NCBI GenBank assembly: GCA_947652115.1
Contig: OX393571.1
Span: 12,927,792 to 12,991,791 of the forward strand
DNA: 64,000 nt
Reading direction: 5' to 3'
Source of the DNA: Blastomussa wellsi
Taxonomy: Eukaryota; Cnidaria; Anthozoa; Scleractinia; Plerogyridae
The notes under the pieces were generated by a model, which had not been told where the DNA came from, did no database searches, and saw nothing but the letters and a program-made list of their open reading frames with translations. Numbering within the stretch: the stretch's first letter is position 1; each line of letters opens with the position of its first letter. Both the position numbers and the translations under genes were made by a program. Positions 43,710-55,907 of the stretch are shown piece by piece.

Positions 43710-46700
43710 ATGGCCGACTTACTGGGAGAAGATTCCTTCGAAAGTAATTCCGAAGTCTCAGATGACGAGGTTTGATTGTGCAATTTTTTTATTGATGTCC
43801 TCCTTCTTCGTTTTGCGTAGTACTTATTTTTACTTTATAAAACACTGTCACAGCTTCAGAGAGACTTCGCAAGCGGAAAACTTCAAGTCGGTTTGAACAA
43901 GTTCCAAAGGCCTAGCGAGACACGTGTCCCCAACAACAACATTGTAAGCTTTAATATTCCTATGAAATAGTTCCACTCCTTAGTTGAATCTTTATTAGCG
44001 TCAACACAAAAAATTAATTTAGGACTACCCGACACCGACTATGAATACAACCAGATATTTTTTTAAATAAAAGCTTTGATTTAGCATGTTTTTTCTTTAT
44101 TACACTGACATGGAATTTTTAACAAGACTTGACCACTATTTGTAGTTTCCCAATGCTATAAATATTTTTTGGGGGGTGTTAAAGTTTTTTAGTAATGCTG
44201 GTGAGAGTGTTCCTTTAAAAACAGTTAAACTTCCCAAGTTGAATTTTAATTTGTTCATTTTTTGACAAGAATTGTAAAAGAATGTTTTGTATCAAACAAA
44301 AAGTAGGGGTCACCCACCATTTAAGAGAGTAAACTGCAATTGAAGTTGACACAATGGCTACCAGCCCTATGTGTATTTACTAAAATCCCATCCCCAGAGC
44401 CTACATTCCTTTTGGCCAGCACCAAGGGCCCAGCTTCTGGCTAACCTGGAAGTTGGTGTTTCACAGACAGATGGGCATTTTGTGCCGTCTTGGAATTTGC
44501 TTGCTCAATCTGATTTTCCAAGAGCCGAACCAAGGCACTATGTGCATGCTCCAAAAATCGGGACAAGCAAGATTCTGCGTTCTTGGTGCTGACCAAAAGA
44601 AAAGCCATAAGCAGTCTCTGGGGACGAGATTTTGTTTACTATGCAGGCCCATAGCCAGGATTTTTCATTTGGGGGGGGGGGGGGGTGCGTATGAGCGCCT
44701 CCGGTGTGAAATCACGAGCGCCGCAGGCACAAGAACGTAGGGGGGTTGGGGGGTATCCTCCCCTAGGACATTTTGAAAAAATAGGTTATCCAAGACAGTA
44801 TTTCATGCATTTTGAAGGCAGTTTGTTGGGAAACAAGGCAGGTTAAAGTGAAGGTAACAACGACAATAATTCTGGTACATTTTTAAATTCAAAATGTATT
44901 TTTAAACACAGAACCTCGTAAACGTAACTTACAATTTATTTAGCTAACAATGACGGCAGTACATAAAGGATTAAAAGGATTAAGGTCATTCCCCTGTATT
45001 GCATTGTGCATCCTTACTGCGCACAATTTATTGCATCATCAGCGCGCGCACCTAAAGACAACTGCTGCGTTTTATTTACGGCTTTGCTCGTGAAGGAGAT
45101 AAATCGTCGTTTTCTCGTAAACGAGTATGGTGACCTATATTTTTTTACCCTTTTTCTGAGACTAGCAATCACTTTCTTTCTATAACAGGAATATAAACAA
45201 ATTCCCATTGCAGAAAAATAAATAATCGACGGAAACGTGAACTTATTGAACAGATATTGTGGCCTCGAGATCACTGCATACTGGTAACAAGTTGAATCAA
45301 GGTCGACTGGAAATGCGTGCTTTCATAATGAAACATATATTAAATTGTTCCTTGAAGGCGATACAGTATATCTAGAGTTTTTCCCTTGTTTTGTTTTCTC
45401 CCTATTTTTTTCTTCTCCCATAAGACGTGGCATGGGCTAGTCAAATTAAAACATTTCTGAAGCTGATATTTTAACGAATTATGGGGTATTTTCAAGGTGC
45501 TCCTGCTCCTAAACGAATATGGGAACCCCTCTTTTTCATTACAAAATTTAAATTCCCTTACGATGAACAACAAATGGGCAAAGTTTGAACGAAACTCTAT
45601 TGTCAGTTCTATTTCAGGGGAATGACCTTAAATGTAAATAGTCAAAGTACAGAAATACCATTTCCCTTTATTTATTTTTTATTATTTACTTTGATAACTT
45701 TTTTCACAATGAGCGGACTTCCAAGGCTCGAGCTACGTCACAATATTTTGAGTCATTTCTTCGACAACCTTAATTACCCTTAAAATGTAGGAAACCTAAA
45801 AATAATAGTTTGCTAAGGAAGAAAAACATCAGAGGAGTGATACTAAACCAAAAAGGAACAAGGATGGCTGAGGATGGAGAAGGTTGAAAAGGATTGCAAA
45901 TGACGATTTTGTAAAATTTAGCCTAATGTTTCAAAGTGCACGATGGATGACATAGCTCCTTTAAGTGTTACAAAAACATGTTTTCACCCACAGCCTGGTA
46001 TGAAGCAGAAACTTGAGCAGATTGCTCAAGAACTTGACTGGATTGAAAGGATGGATATCACTGTCACACAAGAGAAGGAAAACAAAGATGAAAGTCTGAA
46101 GACAGCTGCAGCATCTACACCCACAAGTGAGAAAAGTATTCATGATGACTTCCAAAGAGAAATGAGATTGTAAGTATAGTTAGTTTCCATGTTCAAAAAT
46201 CTGTTCCAGGTCTTAGGTTCATCAGTCAGTGTTTTCAATAAGGACAGGTGACTGACAGAAAGGATTGGCTACTTTGCTCTAGAACAACAACTAATGTTTC
46301 AGTTCTCATAATAGTCGAGGGTAGTACCCTCCACTACTGTAATTGGGGACACTCAGGGTTGTCAATAAGCGCCGGCGACTGGCGATATCGCAGGTTACTT
46401 AAACATTTTTGCCGGCTACAATTTTTGGTGGAGATAGCGGGAAAAAAGAGGTCATTACAAAAACGCATAAAAAAGGGCCCCCAGTGCCGTCTACTTTCAA
46501 AATATCTCCGCCTACTTCAAATCTTATTGACAGCCCTGGACACTTAAATGAAGACAGAAAAAATCTAAAGTAAAAACTCTAAACTAAATTTTGCTTTCAA
46601 TAGAGAAGTCAGCTACCTTCTTCCCCAAAATTGAAGGAATTAAAAGCTTCTATTATCTCCCAGAGTCCATTTCAGCAGTGTGCTGGTCATCCGCAATGCC

Positions 46701-49700
46701 ATGTACACATGTATATACTGGGCCCAAAATAATTGCTCAAAGGGTGCACAAATGACATAAATGATAATGATTTTCATTTAAACATAACTTGCATGTCAAA
46801 GCAAGTCACTGTTTTGCAACCAGTTTGTTTTATTACACCAGGATATGAGCACGGTATTTGCAGGACAAATGATTTAATGGAATCTGGTTGTTGCATGTGC
46901 ATTGATTTTTGAGGTTTGGCCACAGCATTGCCCAAGCGTGTTGGCAACAATTAGCCAACAATACTACCAACAACAACAAAAAAATAAATCCTTAGGCAAA
47001 TAATGAATGCACATGGTTGTTGCATGTGCATTGATTTTTGAGGTTTGGCCACAGCATTGGCCAAGTGTGTTGGGAACAATTAGCCAACAATACTACCAAC
47101 AACAAAAAAAAAGCCTTAGGCAAATAATGAACGCACATGGTACATGGCTGTGCAGCTAACAGGGTTAAAGGAGTTCAGAATCGTTAGTGCACTTTGAAAA
47201 ACTTAGCCTAAATTTTCCAAAATCGGCATTTCCAATCCGTTGCAATCTTCGCCATCCTCAGCCATCCTTTTTCCTTTTTGGTTTAGTATCACTCCTTTAG
47301 TGTTTTTCTTCCTTAGCGAACTATTATTTTTAGGCTTCCTAAATTTTAAGGGTAATTTAGGTCGGCCAAGAGGCAACTAAAAATATCGTGATGTAGCGCC
47401 TTTAAAACGTATGTGTGTTATCTTGAACTGTAGTCCATCTTCTTAACTGGACTGCCATGCCTGCCACATTAAATTAGCTAGAATAAAGAGATATCTTCGA
47501 CATTAAATTAGCTAGAATATTAAATTAAAACTTGAAGCCAATTGAAGTATTGGAGGGTAGGTGCCGTAAAGGTAGCGACAGAGGAGAGCAGCAATCTCCT
47601 CAGCAGCAAGGAGGTCACCATGGCAACCCTGCCACAGCCCACCTCCAAGGCACCTGTCAACACAACACTGAAGAACCAGTGTGTGGAATGAATACTTACC
47701 AAAGACTGTGGGAGGGAGGGAGGGAAACAAAGCGAGCAAGCTAGCAGGCAATGAAGCAAAGCACATGGCAGTGCCCCTGCAAACCTCCCTGGAACCCCCC
47801 ACATAATATTAATGCAGCCGCTGCATTGGCTTAGTTTTAACCTTGCCTAAATTCCATTTAGCCTCATTTAAAACTTGAAGCCAATTGAAGTATTGGAGGG
47901 TAGGTGCCGTAAAGGTAGCGACAGAGGAGAGCAGCAATCTCCTCAGCAGCAAGGAGGTCACCATGGCAACCCTGCCACAGCCCACCTCCCAAGGTATCCT
48001 CCAAGCCAGCAGGTGCTTGGAGAAAGGAGGGCCTGTGGCCAGGAGGCCATGGGACCTACCTGTTCCCAAGAATACCCCAAGCACCAATACCCAGCAACCC
48101 AATGCCACACAGGGTTGAGCACAGGCTAACGATAAGCAATGCAAACTCACCAACCACCACAGGCAGTGAGACAGGAGATGCAAACTCACCAACCGCCACA
48201 GGCAGTGAGACAGGAGAGAAGTTACTTGTGCAAGACTTTGCGCGAGTCCTAATGTAGAGCTTGTATGCATCGCTATTCCAATGCCCCATGGCTTGAATAA
48301 GGTGATCTGGGACACCCATACGAGCAGCAACTGTGGCAGCACCAATCCTGGAGCTGTGACTGGAAAATGACCCTTGGATACCAGCAGCTGCAAAAAATTT
48401 CTTTTAGCCAACGTGTCAAAAGAGCGCAAAACAGAGGCTAACCATTGGAGAGCAGAGACAAAGGACAGGGAGACTGGCCACGTTGTGGAAGGTAGTCCAG
48501 GATAGCAGATAAGGCGCAAAGTGGAGTATGACCCAATCCAATGTAGAGGCAGCAGCCCTTTTGAAAAGGGGTCACTCTTTGAAGCCTTGATGTTGAGTTG
48601 TAAGCAGGATGGCATTTCATGAGAATCAACAGCAATGTCACTGACAGTTAAGTGAATGAGAGGGTTGAAGGCTGACAAGGACGGAACAGTAAATTCATAA
48701 TAGCACAGAAACTCAAAGTAAACCAGTTTGGAGGCGGCCCAAATCATCACAAGATCCTGGTTGGTGAGGGACAGCGACTTGTGAATAATCAGCATATGGT
48801 GGTCAGTGATAGGGAATCGACAAGAGCCAGAGGGTCCTTGAGTCCTCTTTATACCTCGCATGACACGTTGCAACTGAAGCAGCCAGAAAGAGGGTCGGAA
48901 AATCCAAGATCTATGTGCATGGAATGAACTGCTGACAAGTATATCTTGATGGAGGAAGAGCTGAGCAAGGAGGAATTTAGATGGGTTGCAAACAAGCAAA
49001 GAATCCACTTATTTGCTGGGCAAGGCGAGCCATTTGCATACATACAACCAGGCTGAGCACAAAAGTTTTGAAAACGAAGTTGAGCAGATTTGTAAGTTCG
49101 GTGCAAGGATGGGGCCAATCCTTGTGACGTCAGAGTGAAGCAATCCTTCTCTAGGGATGAACCATTAATGTATCCCAAAGTTGAGGAGGGATAACTGTAG
49201 GATGACAGTTGGCATGAGGGGCCAGTCAACGAAAGGTCTGCCAATGAAAAACGAGATACATGTAAGGCATAAGGGACTATATTATCAGAACCCACGATGC
49301 GTTGAGGGAGAATATGTACAGTAATTATGTTTGGCATCTGCCATCAGAAGCGAACACAAGAGACACATGACATCAGGAGCCCTAGAAGTACGAGAATTTA
49401 GAGATTCACAGATTCATTGTCACAATGGAAACCACCACTTAGCAAAGCCAGGATGAACCCCACACATGAGCTGAAACAACTATGGGGAAAAGTTCCTGAA
49501 ACTTGATAGATGAGGATTGAAATGCCAATAACCAGTGTGAGCCGAAAATTGCACTGAACCACAGGGATCCAAAGGCGTCACAAACGCGTCGCAAGAGTTA
49601 AGGGAGGAGAGAGGCCGGGATAAACCCAAAAGCAAACGCCATTCCAAGAAGCCAGGTATTGAAGCCACTAGCAAAGATCTTTCTTAAATTCAGAGCTGAT

Positions 49701-52700
49701 ACAAATTGAGTGATCATCTCTGCAGAAATTGCGGAGCAGGTTTACCATGCGGCAAGTGAAGGCAAGGACACACCAAACCACTTTTGCTGAATAGTGAAGA
49801 TGGGCGATAAGCAATTGACGCTTTCGTTTAGTACACTAACGATAAGACGACCATAGATGTAGCAGGTCGAAACTTCATGTAGATCTTCAAAAGAATTTGA
49901 AATACAATATTTCAACAGCACTGTAGTATTTTGTCCCGACAGTAAAGCGGCAATGAGAGATGATAAATTCCTTTGAGTGTGTTGTAGCCCATAGGAGTAG
50001 TCTATGGGAGCTGTGAAACAAAGGACATGCAACAAAGCTGTGAACCTGTGAATAAACAAGTTGAGCTAAAAGCAAAACAGCGTGAAACAGCCCGATATCC
50101 GCCAGAAAGCCGCAGAATTCCTTCCACTAGATGAAAAAAAATAAACGAAACAACAAAAAAAAATAAGTCAACGCTCTAAACACTTTCCTTTACTTTAAAT
50201 CTAAATGAAAATGTGAAGCAATGGAACTAAATCTACTCTCAAGACTGAAAGCGGCTAAATAAATACAACTTTTACACACAAAAGTCGCGTCTTTATCAGA
50301 TAAGCACGTGCAAATATGCCAAATCTGTTCGCTCCAAAAAGCATAAAACTCCGAACCAACGACCGAAACATGAAAGAAACTTGAAACAAACATCGCTTCA
50401 AACAAAATTTCACTTATGAAGAAGGCGAGAAATGTACTCAAAATAATCAAAATATCGAAAATTTTACCGCCGAGCAATTCTGCATGCGTAATTAGCTTAT
50501 TTGGATTCCACCCAGCTTCACACTAAAGCGGAAAGCCCCAATTTTAGCGGACAGCTTTAGCAGTCAGTTTGTAACTCAATGGCTTTTCCGATCGTTCTAA
50601 AAACTTCTATCCAAATTTAATGCAATATTGTACATTACCATTCTATTTTCAAAAGTCTCGAGAAGCCCCACCAACCCCGTGCAGGTCCGTGATTTGCACT
50701 CAAAACACATTTCTAAGCGCCATGACATCATGTCTTCACAGCCGTGGAGGACAAGATGGATCCTTCATCAGCAACGTTTTAGCACTCTCTACGCCATATT
50801 TTCCTACTGTGGAGCCACTTAAAACCAATCGGTGTCACTTCTTTTCATTTCAAGTGCCAAAGAAAGAACTTTCCATGTTGATAATGGAAAAAACACGACC
50901 TTTGAAGTTTGTAAACACATCCCACGTCGCGCCCTGATCTTCTTGTACATTTTTAACACACGAGTCAGAGAACGGAAGCTGGGGTTCCGACTCGGCATCC
51001 TTTAAATTGTCAGACAGTAGTTCGGCTAGATGAACAAACTTTCCCGAGACGATTTACGAGACCAACTTGTAAGGAACAGGCGAGAAGCCAAGCCCGATAA
51101 TGATTGTTGGAAGGAAGGTGTTGAGGATGAACCAAGGATTGTTAAATTGGCGGCAAAGGATGTCGAGGGTATCGGTGCTGACAACGGAGACGAGCTTAAC
51201 CTTACGGGCAAACTGAGCAACGAAACGGATGGCAATGCGAAAGTGCTAACAAAGGAAGGAGCAACATTTAGCCTACCTATGCTCTGAGGTTGCACTGAAG
51301 NNNNNNNNNNNNNNNNNNNNNNNNNNNNNNNNNNNNNNNNNNNNNNNNNNNNNNNNNNNNNNNNNNNNNNNNNNNNNNNNNNNNNNNNNNNNNNNNNNNN
51401 NNNNNNNNNNNNNNNNNNNNNNNNNNNNNNNNNNNNNNNNNNNNNNNNNNNNNNNNNNNNNNNNNNNNNNNNNNNNNNNNNNNNNNNNNNNNNNNNNNNN
51501 ATTCACGGAACAGTTTTTTTATCAAATCACGATTCACAGAGACAAAACCGGATCACGGCGACACGAAAATACCCTTCCCCCCCCCCCCCCTCATCTTTGT
51601 CTCCAGTCCTTTGATCGAAGCCTATTTTCTCCTTTTGCGTCACACTGTGTATTAATACAGTTTTTTTTCTATCTGCAGTGGAAAAAATGCAAGAAGAAAA
51701 AGGAAGGTAAACAGCGTTGTGGTGTTCTTGTTCTTGAAGGTTTTGTCAACAAAGAACATATGTGATATAACCTATGGCTTTTGGTCGACAAGTGACCAGG
51801 TGTAATCTTTAGAGGGGTAGAAACATAAACGCGTGATAAGTCTTGGCATTGCAGCCGATTAGGTTGAGAATACATGTTCATCGTTATACTGATTAGTTAG
51901 AACTTGATTACATACGTTTATGAACTAATAGCAGAGTGCATAAAACTAAATTATACGAAAACAAACACCTGGCCGCTCTCGGCAGAATTAAAATAACGCT
52001 CTGATTAACCAATGAACCAATCGACTGTTCTTACACTGACCCACCGCGAAAAATCAAACAAACTCAATCATCAGTTAATTTTAAAGTCGTTTTTTATATA
52101 TTTTATGGAGTGGTTTTCTATTGAGTGTCGAATTGCTTTTGGTAGTGTAGCAGCTCTAGTAAGCTTGCAATTCTACTGGTAGCAGTTGCTATTGTTTTAG
52201 GGGCTAGGGGCGTTGTTCCTGTTGTTTGTAATATTGTTTTCACGCAGGGTATCGAGCCATTCATGTGAGACCTTTAATACGAGAGCTGCTACGTCTCCCA
52301 GTTGCTTTGGTTTTATATTACTACACTCAGTGATTGGTTTAAAAATCTCACGCCACGTTTTCAACCAATCAGAAGGAAAAGCAAAACCAATTGCGACTCG
52401 CGTGTGTAGGCTACGTGAAATTACGTCGAGCTTCGTCGAGCTTTGATTGGATCGTTGGATTGTCTCCATCCTTTGTAATTGGTCAAAGTAGCTTCTGTTT
52501 TGGATTGCTGTATGTAAGTTTATTTATCTACTTGCCTATTTCTTGTATAGGATGCGAGATTTGGTTTTGGTGGAGTCAAGAAGGGGATGAAGCGGAATTC
52601 GTCGCAAAGCTTTTCAGACGTGAGCTCGTTTAATTCAGCAAAGCATAGCAAAGCACCAAGAGCTAAGTCAGGAAATGCGGTGAGAAGCGCTACCCTATAT

Positions 52701-53424
52701 CCCTAAAATCCCTAAAATGGATAAAATGTTTTCTATCCACACTATGTCATTTTCAAATTGTTTCACATTATAGAGCACGGCACACATTATCTCCTGGCCT
52801 CTGGCCATGATCCTTAAGGCGGTGGCAAACGAGGACACAATGTTGTGGACACATAGTTGTGGACATATTGTTGCCGACACAAATGTTTTCCTGTTTGCGC
52901 GCGTGCGCAACATTGTTGCGGATTCAGAAACATTTTGTGTCTGCAACAAATGTTGCTGCGTTTGCGCGCGCAATAAATCGCCATGAGCAATAATGTGTCC
53001 TCGTTTGCCACCGCGTTTTTTTTAAGAAACATTCAACTTGTGGCAAACGAGGACACATTGTTGCCGACACATTGTTGTGGCATAAAAAATTTTCTGATTT
53101 TATTCAGAAACATTTTGTGTCTGCAACAAATGCAACGCGTTTGCGCGTGCAACAAATCATCGTGAGCAACAATGTATCCGCAACAATGTGTCCTCGTTTG
53201 GCCACCATCTTTACTGACAGAACACTCTACCCTCAATACCATACAATATTACAACACTTCATTTAACGTGGAACATACACTTAGCTATATGGTTTACTTT
53301 ACAACAAAAACTGCGCCAACTTGTTTGCAGCTAAAACCGTATAACGTTTATGTTTTCTTTTTAGGGTAAAAAGAGGAAGAACTTAAGACCTGGAAAATCA
53401 AAGAGGAAACAGATGAAGAAATAG
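43710..53424 (+). CDS. EBNA1BP2: EBP2 rRNA-processing protein, central exons missing
   Basis: EBP2 is a nucleolar factor needed for 27S pre-rRNA processing and 60S subunit assembly. Exons found: 43710-43769 (MADLLGEDSFESNSEVSDDE), 43854-43943 (LQRDFASGKLQVGLNKFQ), 45994-46169 (MKQKLEQIAQELDWIERMDI, ending DDFQREMR), 51679-51706 (28 bp, GKNARRKRK), 52551-52679 (DARFGFGGVKKGMKRN, then DVSSFNSAK) and 53365-53424 (basic tail ending RKQMKK). Frame and phase agree within each half. Exon 46169 ends two bases into a codon and 51679 begins one base before a codon, so at least one exon lies between. The missing part is the conserved middle of roughly 130 residues (the YRQAQ-type helix, the PTKRP-DYFAEM-type motif and a coiled coil). 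The interval holds a tyrosine-recombinase element and a 200-N gap. The gene is probably intact in the animal and broken by assembly, but real loss cannot be excluded. Confidence 0.9.
45723..45964 (-). mobile_element. TTAA-flanked MITE (copy B)
   Basis: Inverse copy of 24899-25138, with GCTACGTCACAATATTTTGA at one end and ATAGCTCCTTTAA at the other. It lies immediately upstream of EBNA1BP2 exon 3. Confidence 0.8.
46354..46538. mobile_element. CAGGG-type non-autonomous DNA transposon, 185 bp
   Basis: The left end CAGGGTTGTCAATAAG and right end CTTATTGACAGCCCTG are 16-bp inverted repeats with one mismatch, flanked by the 6-bp direct repeat GACACT (46348-46353 and 46539-46544). Confidence 0.85.
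46886..47140. repeat. Two-copy tandem duplication of about 127 bp
   Basis: A unit starting GGTTGTTGCATGTGCATTG and ending AATGAAYGCACATGG occurs twice in direct succession, from 46886 and 47015, with about 90-95% identity. Confidence 0.9.
47165..47405 (+). mobile_element. TTAA-flanked MITE (copy C)
   Basis: Same family as 24899-25138: begins TTAAAGGAGTTCAGAATCG, contains GCACTTTGAAAAACTTAGCC, and ends GATGTAGCGCCTTTAA. TTAA is present at both ends. Confidence 0.8.
47527..47989. repeat. 120-bp identical direct repeats flanking a 223-bp segment
   Basis: Positions 47527-47646 and 47870-47989 are identical over 120 bp, both starting AAAACTTGAAGCCAATTG and ending CAGCCCACCTCC. They lie just downstream of the minus-strand tyrosine-recombinase frame. 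The arrangement of repeat, spacer and repeat after the recombinase fits the B1-A2-B2 part of the split direct repeats in DIRS/Ngaro-type elements. Both copies produce the same spurious short open frame. Confidence 0.9.
48143..48217. repeat. Two-unit tandem repeat of about 36 bp
   Basis: CAAACTCACCAACC plus ACCACAGGCAGTGAGACAGG occurs twice in succession, giving a repeated SPVSLPV-VGEFA in the minus-strand frame after the recombinase. Confidence 0.85.
48200..49337 (-). pseudogene. Tyrosine recombinase of a mobile element (frameshifted)
   Basis: Tyrosine recombinases of DIRS, Ngaro or Crypton elements cut and rejoin DNA through a tyrosine. The minus strand encodes a SAM-like N-terminal core-binding domain (SLHRTYKSAQLRFQNFC, then SSIKIYLSAVHSMH), then LQLQRVMRGIKRTQG, PITDHHMLIIH, IWAASKLVYFEFLCYYEFT, IKASKSDPF, then HSSRIGAATVAARMGVPDHL and the active-site HWNSDAYKLYIRT. 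The HxxR box and nucleophile tyrosine can therefore be seen. The blocks sit in different frames: breaks fall near 48870, 48535 and between about 48440 and 48330, so no continuous enzyme is made. Elements of this kind with a reverse transcriptase are DIRS-like, but none was found here. Its position is inside the EBNA1BP2 interval. Confidence 0.82.
49338..51300. other. Unassigned sequence between the recombinase and the assembly gap
   Basis: No exon of EBNA1BP2 and no reverse transcriptase were recognised. A plus-strand frame at 51030-51287 (MNKLSRDDLRDQLVRNRREA) starts like a short SAP-type helix pair but matches nothing I can name. This may be the rest of the recombinase element or unplaced sequence next to the gap. 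Confidence 0.4.
51301..51500. other. Assembly gap (200 N)
   Basis: Exactly 200 N, a placeholder of arbitrary size. It lies in the interval where the central EBNA1BP2 exons are expected. Confidence 1.
52821..53012. mobile_element. MITE with GGCAAACGAGGACACA termini (copy 1)
   Basis: GGTGGCAAACGAGGACACA at the left and TGTGTCCTCGTTTGCCACC at the right are perfect 19-bp inverted repeats. The interior is rich in ACATTGTTGCCGACACA-type motifs. It lies in the last EBNA1BP2 intron. Confidence 0.9.
53039..53206. mobile_element. MITE with GGCAAACGAGGACACA termini (copy 2)
   Basis: Same family as the preceding element and only 26 bp away. TGGCAAACGAGGACACA and TGTGTCCTCGTTTGGCCACC are the inverted ends, and CAGAAACATTTTGTGTCTGC is shared with copy 1. 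Confidence 0.9.
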
Positions 53425-54074
53425 GAATACTACCGTGTTATGCGGTTGTGGATAGAATCACTTCGAATGCACTGCAGCTGTTCATTTCTGTTCCAGGGCA
53501 AGAATTCTTTTTACACCCAGCTCTTCGCGCCCCACCGCTGCCGCTAAACAAAGCTTTTGATTACTTTTTGACATTTTTTGATAACTTTCCATTTGACTAA
53601 TTAGAATACAAGGAGTGAGAGAGGCGGAGCTTACGAAAGTTGAACTTCACATCTCCACCACCGTCAGTTCAAGCACTTAGTGCTTGAAAAAAGGTGTCAA
53701 AAAGACATGAAAAATTAGTCAAAAACTGCTTAATGGAAACGGTATGGCTATAACAAACCTTGCCAAATTTGCCCTGTTGGTTCTGAATCATTCCTTGTTA
53801 TGGTTCATGCACGTTTTAGTTGTAACAACACTAAGCAACATAACAACGACAACAACTTGAAGCACTGAATATAGTTATTATATTCCCACCCAAAAAGCTA
53901 CGCCGGATTCTTAAATAATATAGAAAACGTTTACGAATATAATGGGATTTTTAAGCTGGGTATGTTTATTTGAAATATTTATTCCGTCTGTTTGAGTGGC
54001 ATGCTAGCTTAGTGCGGCTAAATTCATTGACTACTATGAACAACATTTGTCATCCATCGATAAAGTTAAGGTCT

Positions 54075-54358
54075 GCATACGAGCCTAGTGGCCCATCAGG
54101 CCGGAGCTTATCCCGGTTTCCGTAACATGAAGCGATAGAGAGTATTTCTAGTCCCCCCTGGATGGGATGCTTGTCCATCGCAGGGTTATTCCCCAGCATT
54201 AAATTTGCTAGTACCCATTTATAACACCTGTGTGGAGAGAGGTACTGTGAGAGTAAAGTGTCTTGCCCCAAAACACAACACAGTGCCCCGGCCAGGGCTC
54301 GAACTCGGACCGCCCGATCCGGAGTCCAATGCACTAACCATAAGGCTACTGCGCTTGC
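54075..54358 (-). mobile_element. SINE family 1, full inverse copy
   Basis: Complete inverse match to 1291-1588, including GGCCGGAGCTTATCCCGG at one end and the tRNA-like head (GGCCAGGGCTCGAACTCGG, GGAGTCCAATGCACTAACC) at the other. Confidence 0.9.
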
Positions 54359-55907
54359 CACGTCATCATTGCGGAATATGTTTTAAATTTTATGGACGCT
54401 TTTCCGTGATTCTCGAATTTCATTATGTCGTACAATACAATTTATGTTCGCTTTTGTTTCCTCCATTTTTGACAAGAGCGCCAGTGGACTGTGGCTTCCG
54501 GTACTCGATTTAATTGTAAATTGGGCTGCTTTAAGCCTGTCAGATTTCAAACATTCTCGGGGTTAACGTAATTTTCTGATTTACTTCGGGTGCACGTCCA
54601 ATAACATGCGCCCATGTAAGAGGCGCATAATTAGCTTGAGGAGCTTCCTCGTGCTGGTACTGGTGTGGGAGGACTCTGGAGAGGGAGCGGGGAGCATTTT
54701 GCTAAATAGGCCTCATACGTGATAACTGAATAGAGAGGTTAAGTTTACATGTTGAGTATATAAAATGTATTTGGTCACTGAGACCGAGACATAGTCTCGA
54801 TTGTCCGTATAAGAGAGTGTCCGAATTGTAGACGTCTTTGAAGAAAATATAACAATTTGGGCGGGACAAAAACTGCCCGTAATTAACGAAGTGTCCATAT
54901 TGAAGAGGTCTCCATCAGTAGAGGTTCGACTAGATACAAACGTCGGCGATGTTCAGTCCAGAATGTGTGCTCAAGGAGTTTTTCTTTATTTGTTATAAAA
55001 GGTTGCAAAATGCATCACCTATACAAATTCAAACCTGTTCCTTATCCAGCCCTTAACACTAGAAGAACATTGATGTTATCTCATTTAATCTCCACATTTC
55101 CTCTCTCAAACTTCAGGTACCCGAAATATCAAACAAAATCGAATTGGTTGAAAATGTGTACCCCTTATTGTTGGTCCACTTTTGTCAGCTGCATTTCAAA
55201 TGGCGGTAATTATTTTTTTTTTAAGATAAAAATTCAATATTTCATATTTTATTCCATTTTAGAATATAGCCCTGTATGCTCGCCATGGAATCTTAGCGGG
55301 CTTTATTTGTAATAGAACATGGGCAAAAACTATAGAAGCCCGGTACCCCGGAAGAAGTTCACGTTGCGTTGTGAATCGCTACATTCTGAACCAACTAGAA
55401 GATGGGTTTCCAGTGTTTCCCAATGTCCTATTTGAAAATAATGCCCTTTTGCGGTCTAGAAAAGCAGCTGAATGCCCTCGCCTAACGGCTCGGGCATCCA
55501 CTACCAGCTTTTCTAGACCTCAAGCGGGCATTATTTTCTTATAGAACATGGATACCCATCTTTTAGTAGGTAATGGGAGCACAATGTAGGGGAAAACGGC
55601 GCGCATTTTTTTCAAGACGAGTTCCAGTCAAGATCATGAACACGTTGAAAAAAACTTAGTTGAAAACCAAACTAGCTTGGGTTGTACGAAGAAAAACATT
55701 TCAGTTTTCCTTACTATTTCTCGTAGGTTTCGTGGCGGACATTTCAGTTTCACCAACACCTGATTCAAGGCTCTTCTTTTCTTACTTTTTTGCTTAATCG
55801 ATAGCCATGATAGTGAAAACAATGAAACGCTTACACTAGTCTGATTTGCCTCCCCAAAAACCAACATCTCTAAATTAGTAAATTCCAATTCGACCTGGAT
55901 AATCAGA

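Noticed and set aside
47875..48129. Plus-strand frame beginning MKPIEVLEGRCRKGSD, also at 47532
   Set aside because: It appears twice only because the 120-bp direct repeat occurs twice, and it has no recognisable domain.
51030..51287. Plus-strand 85-codon frame next to the N gap, as an EBNA1BP2 exon
   Set aside because: Its residues do not match the expected central helices and its phase was not tied to the flanking exons; left as unassigned.
51273..51537. Open frames spanning the run of N
   Set aside because: They are artefacts of translating unknown bases.
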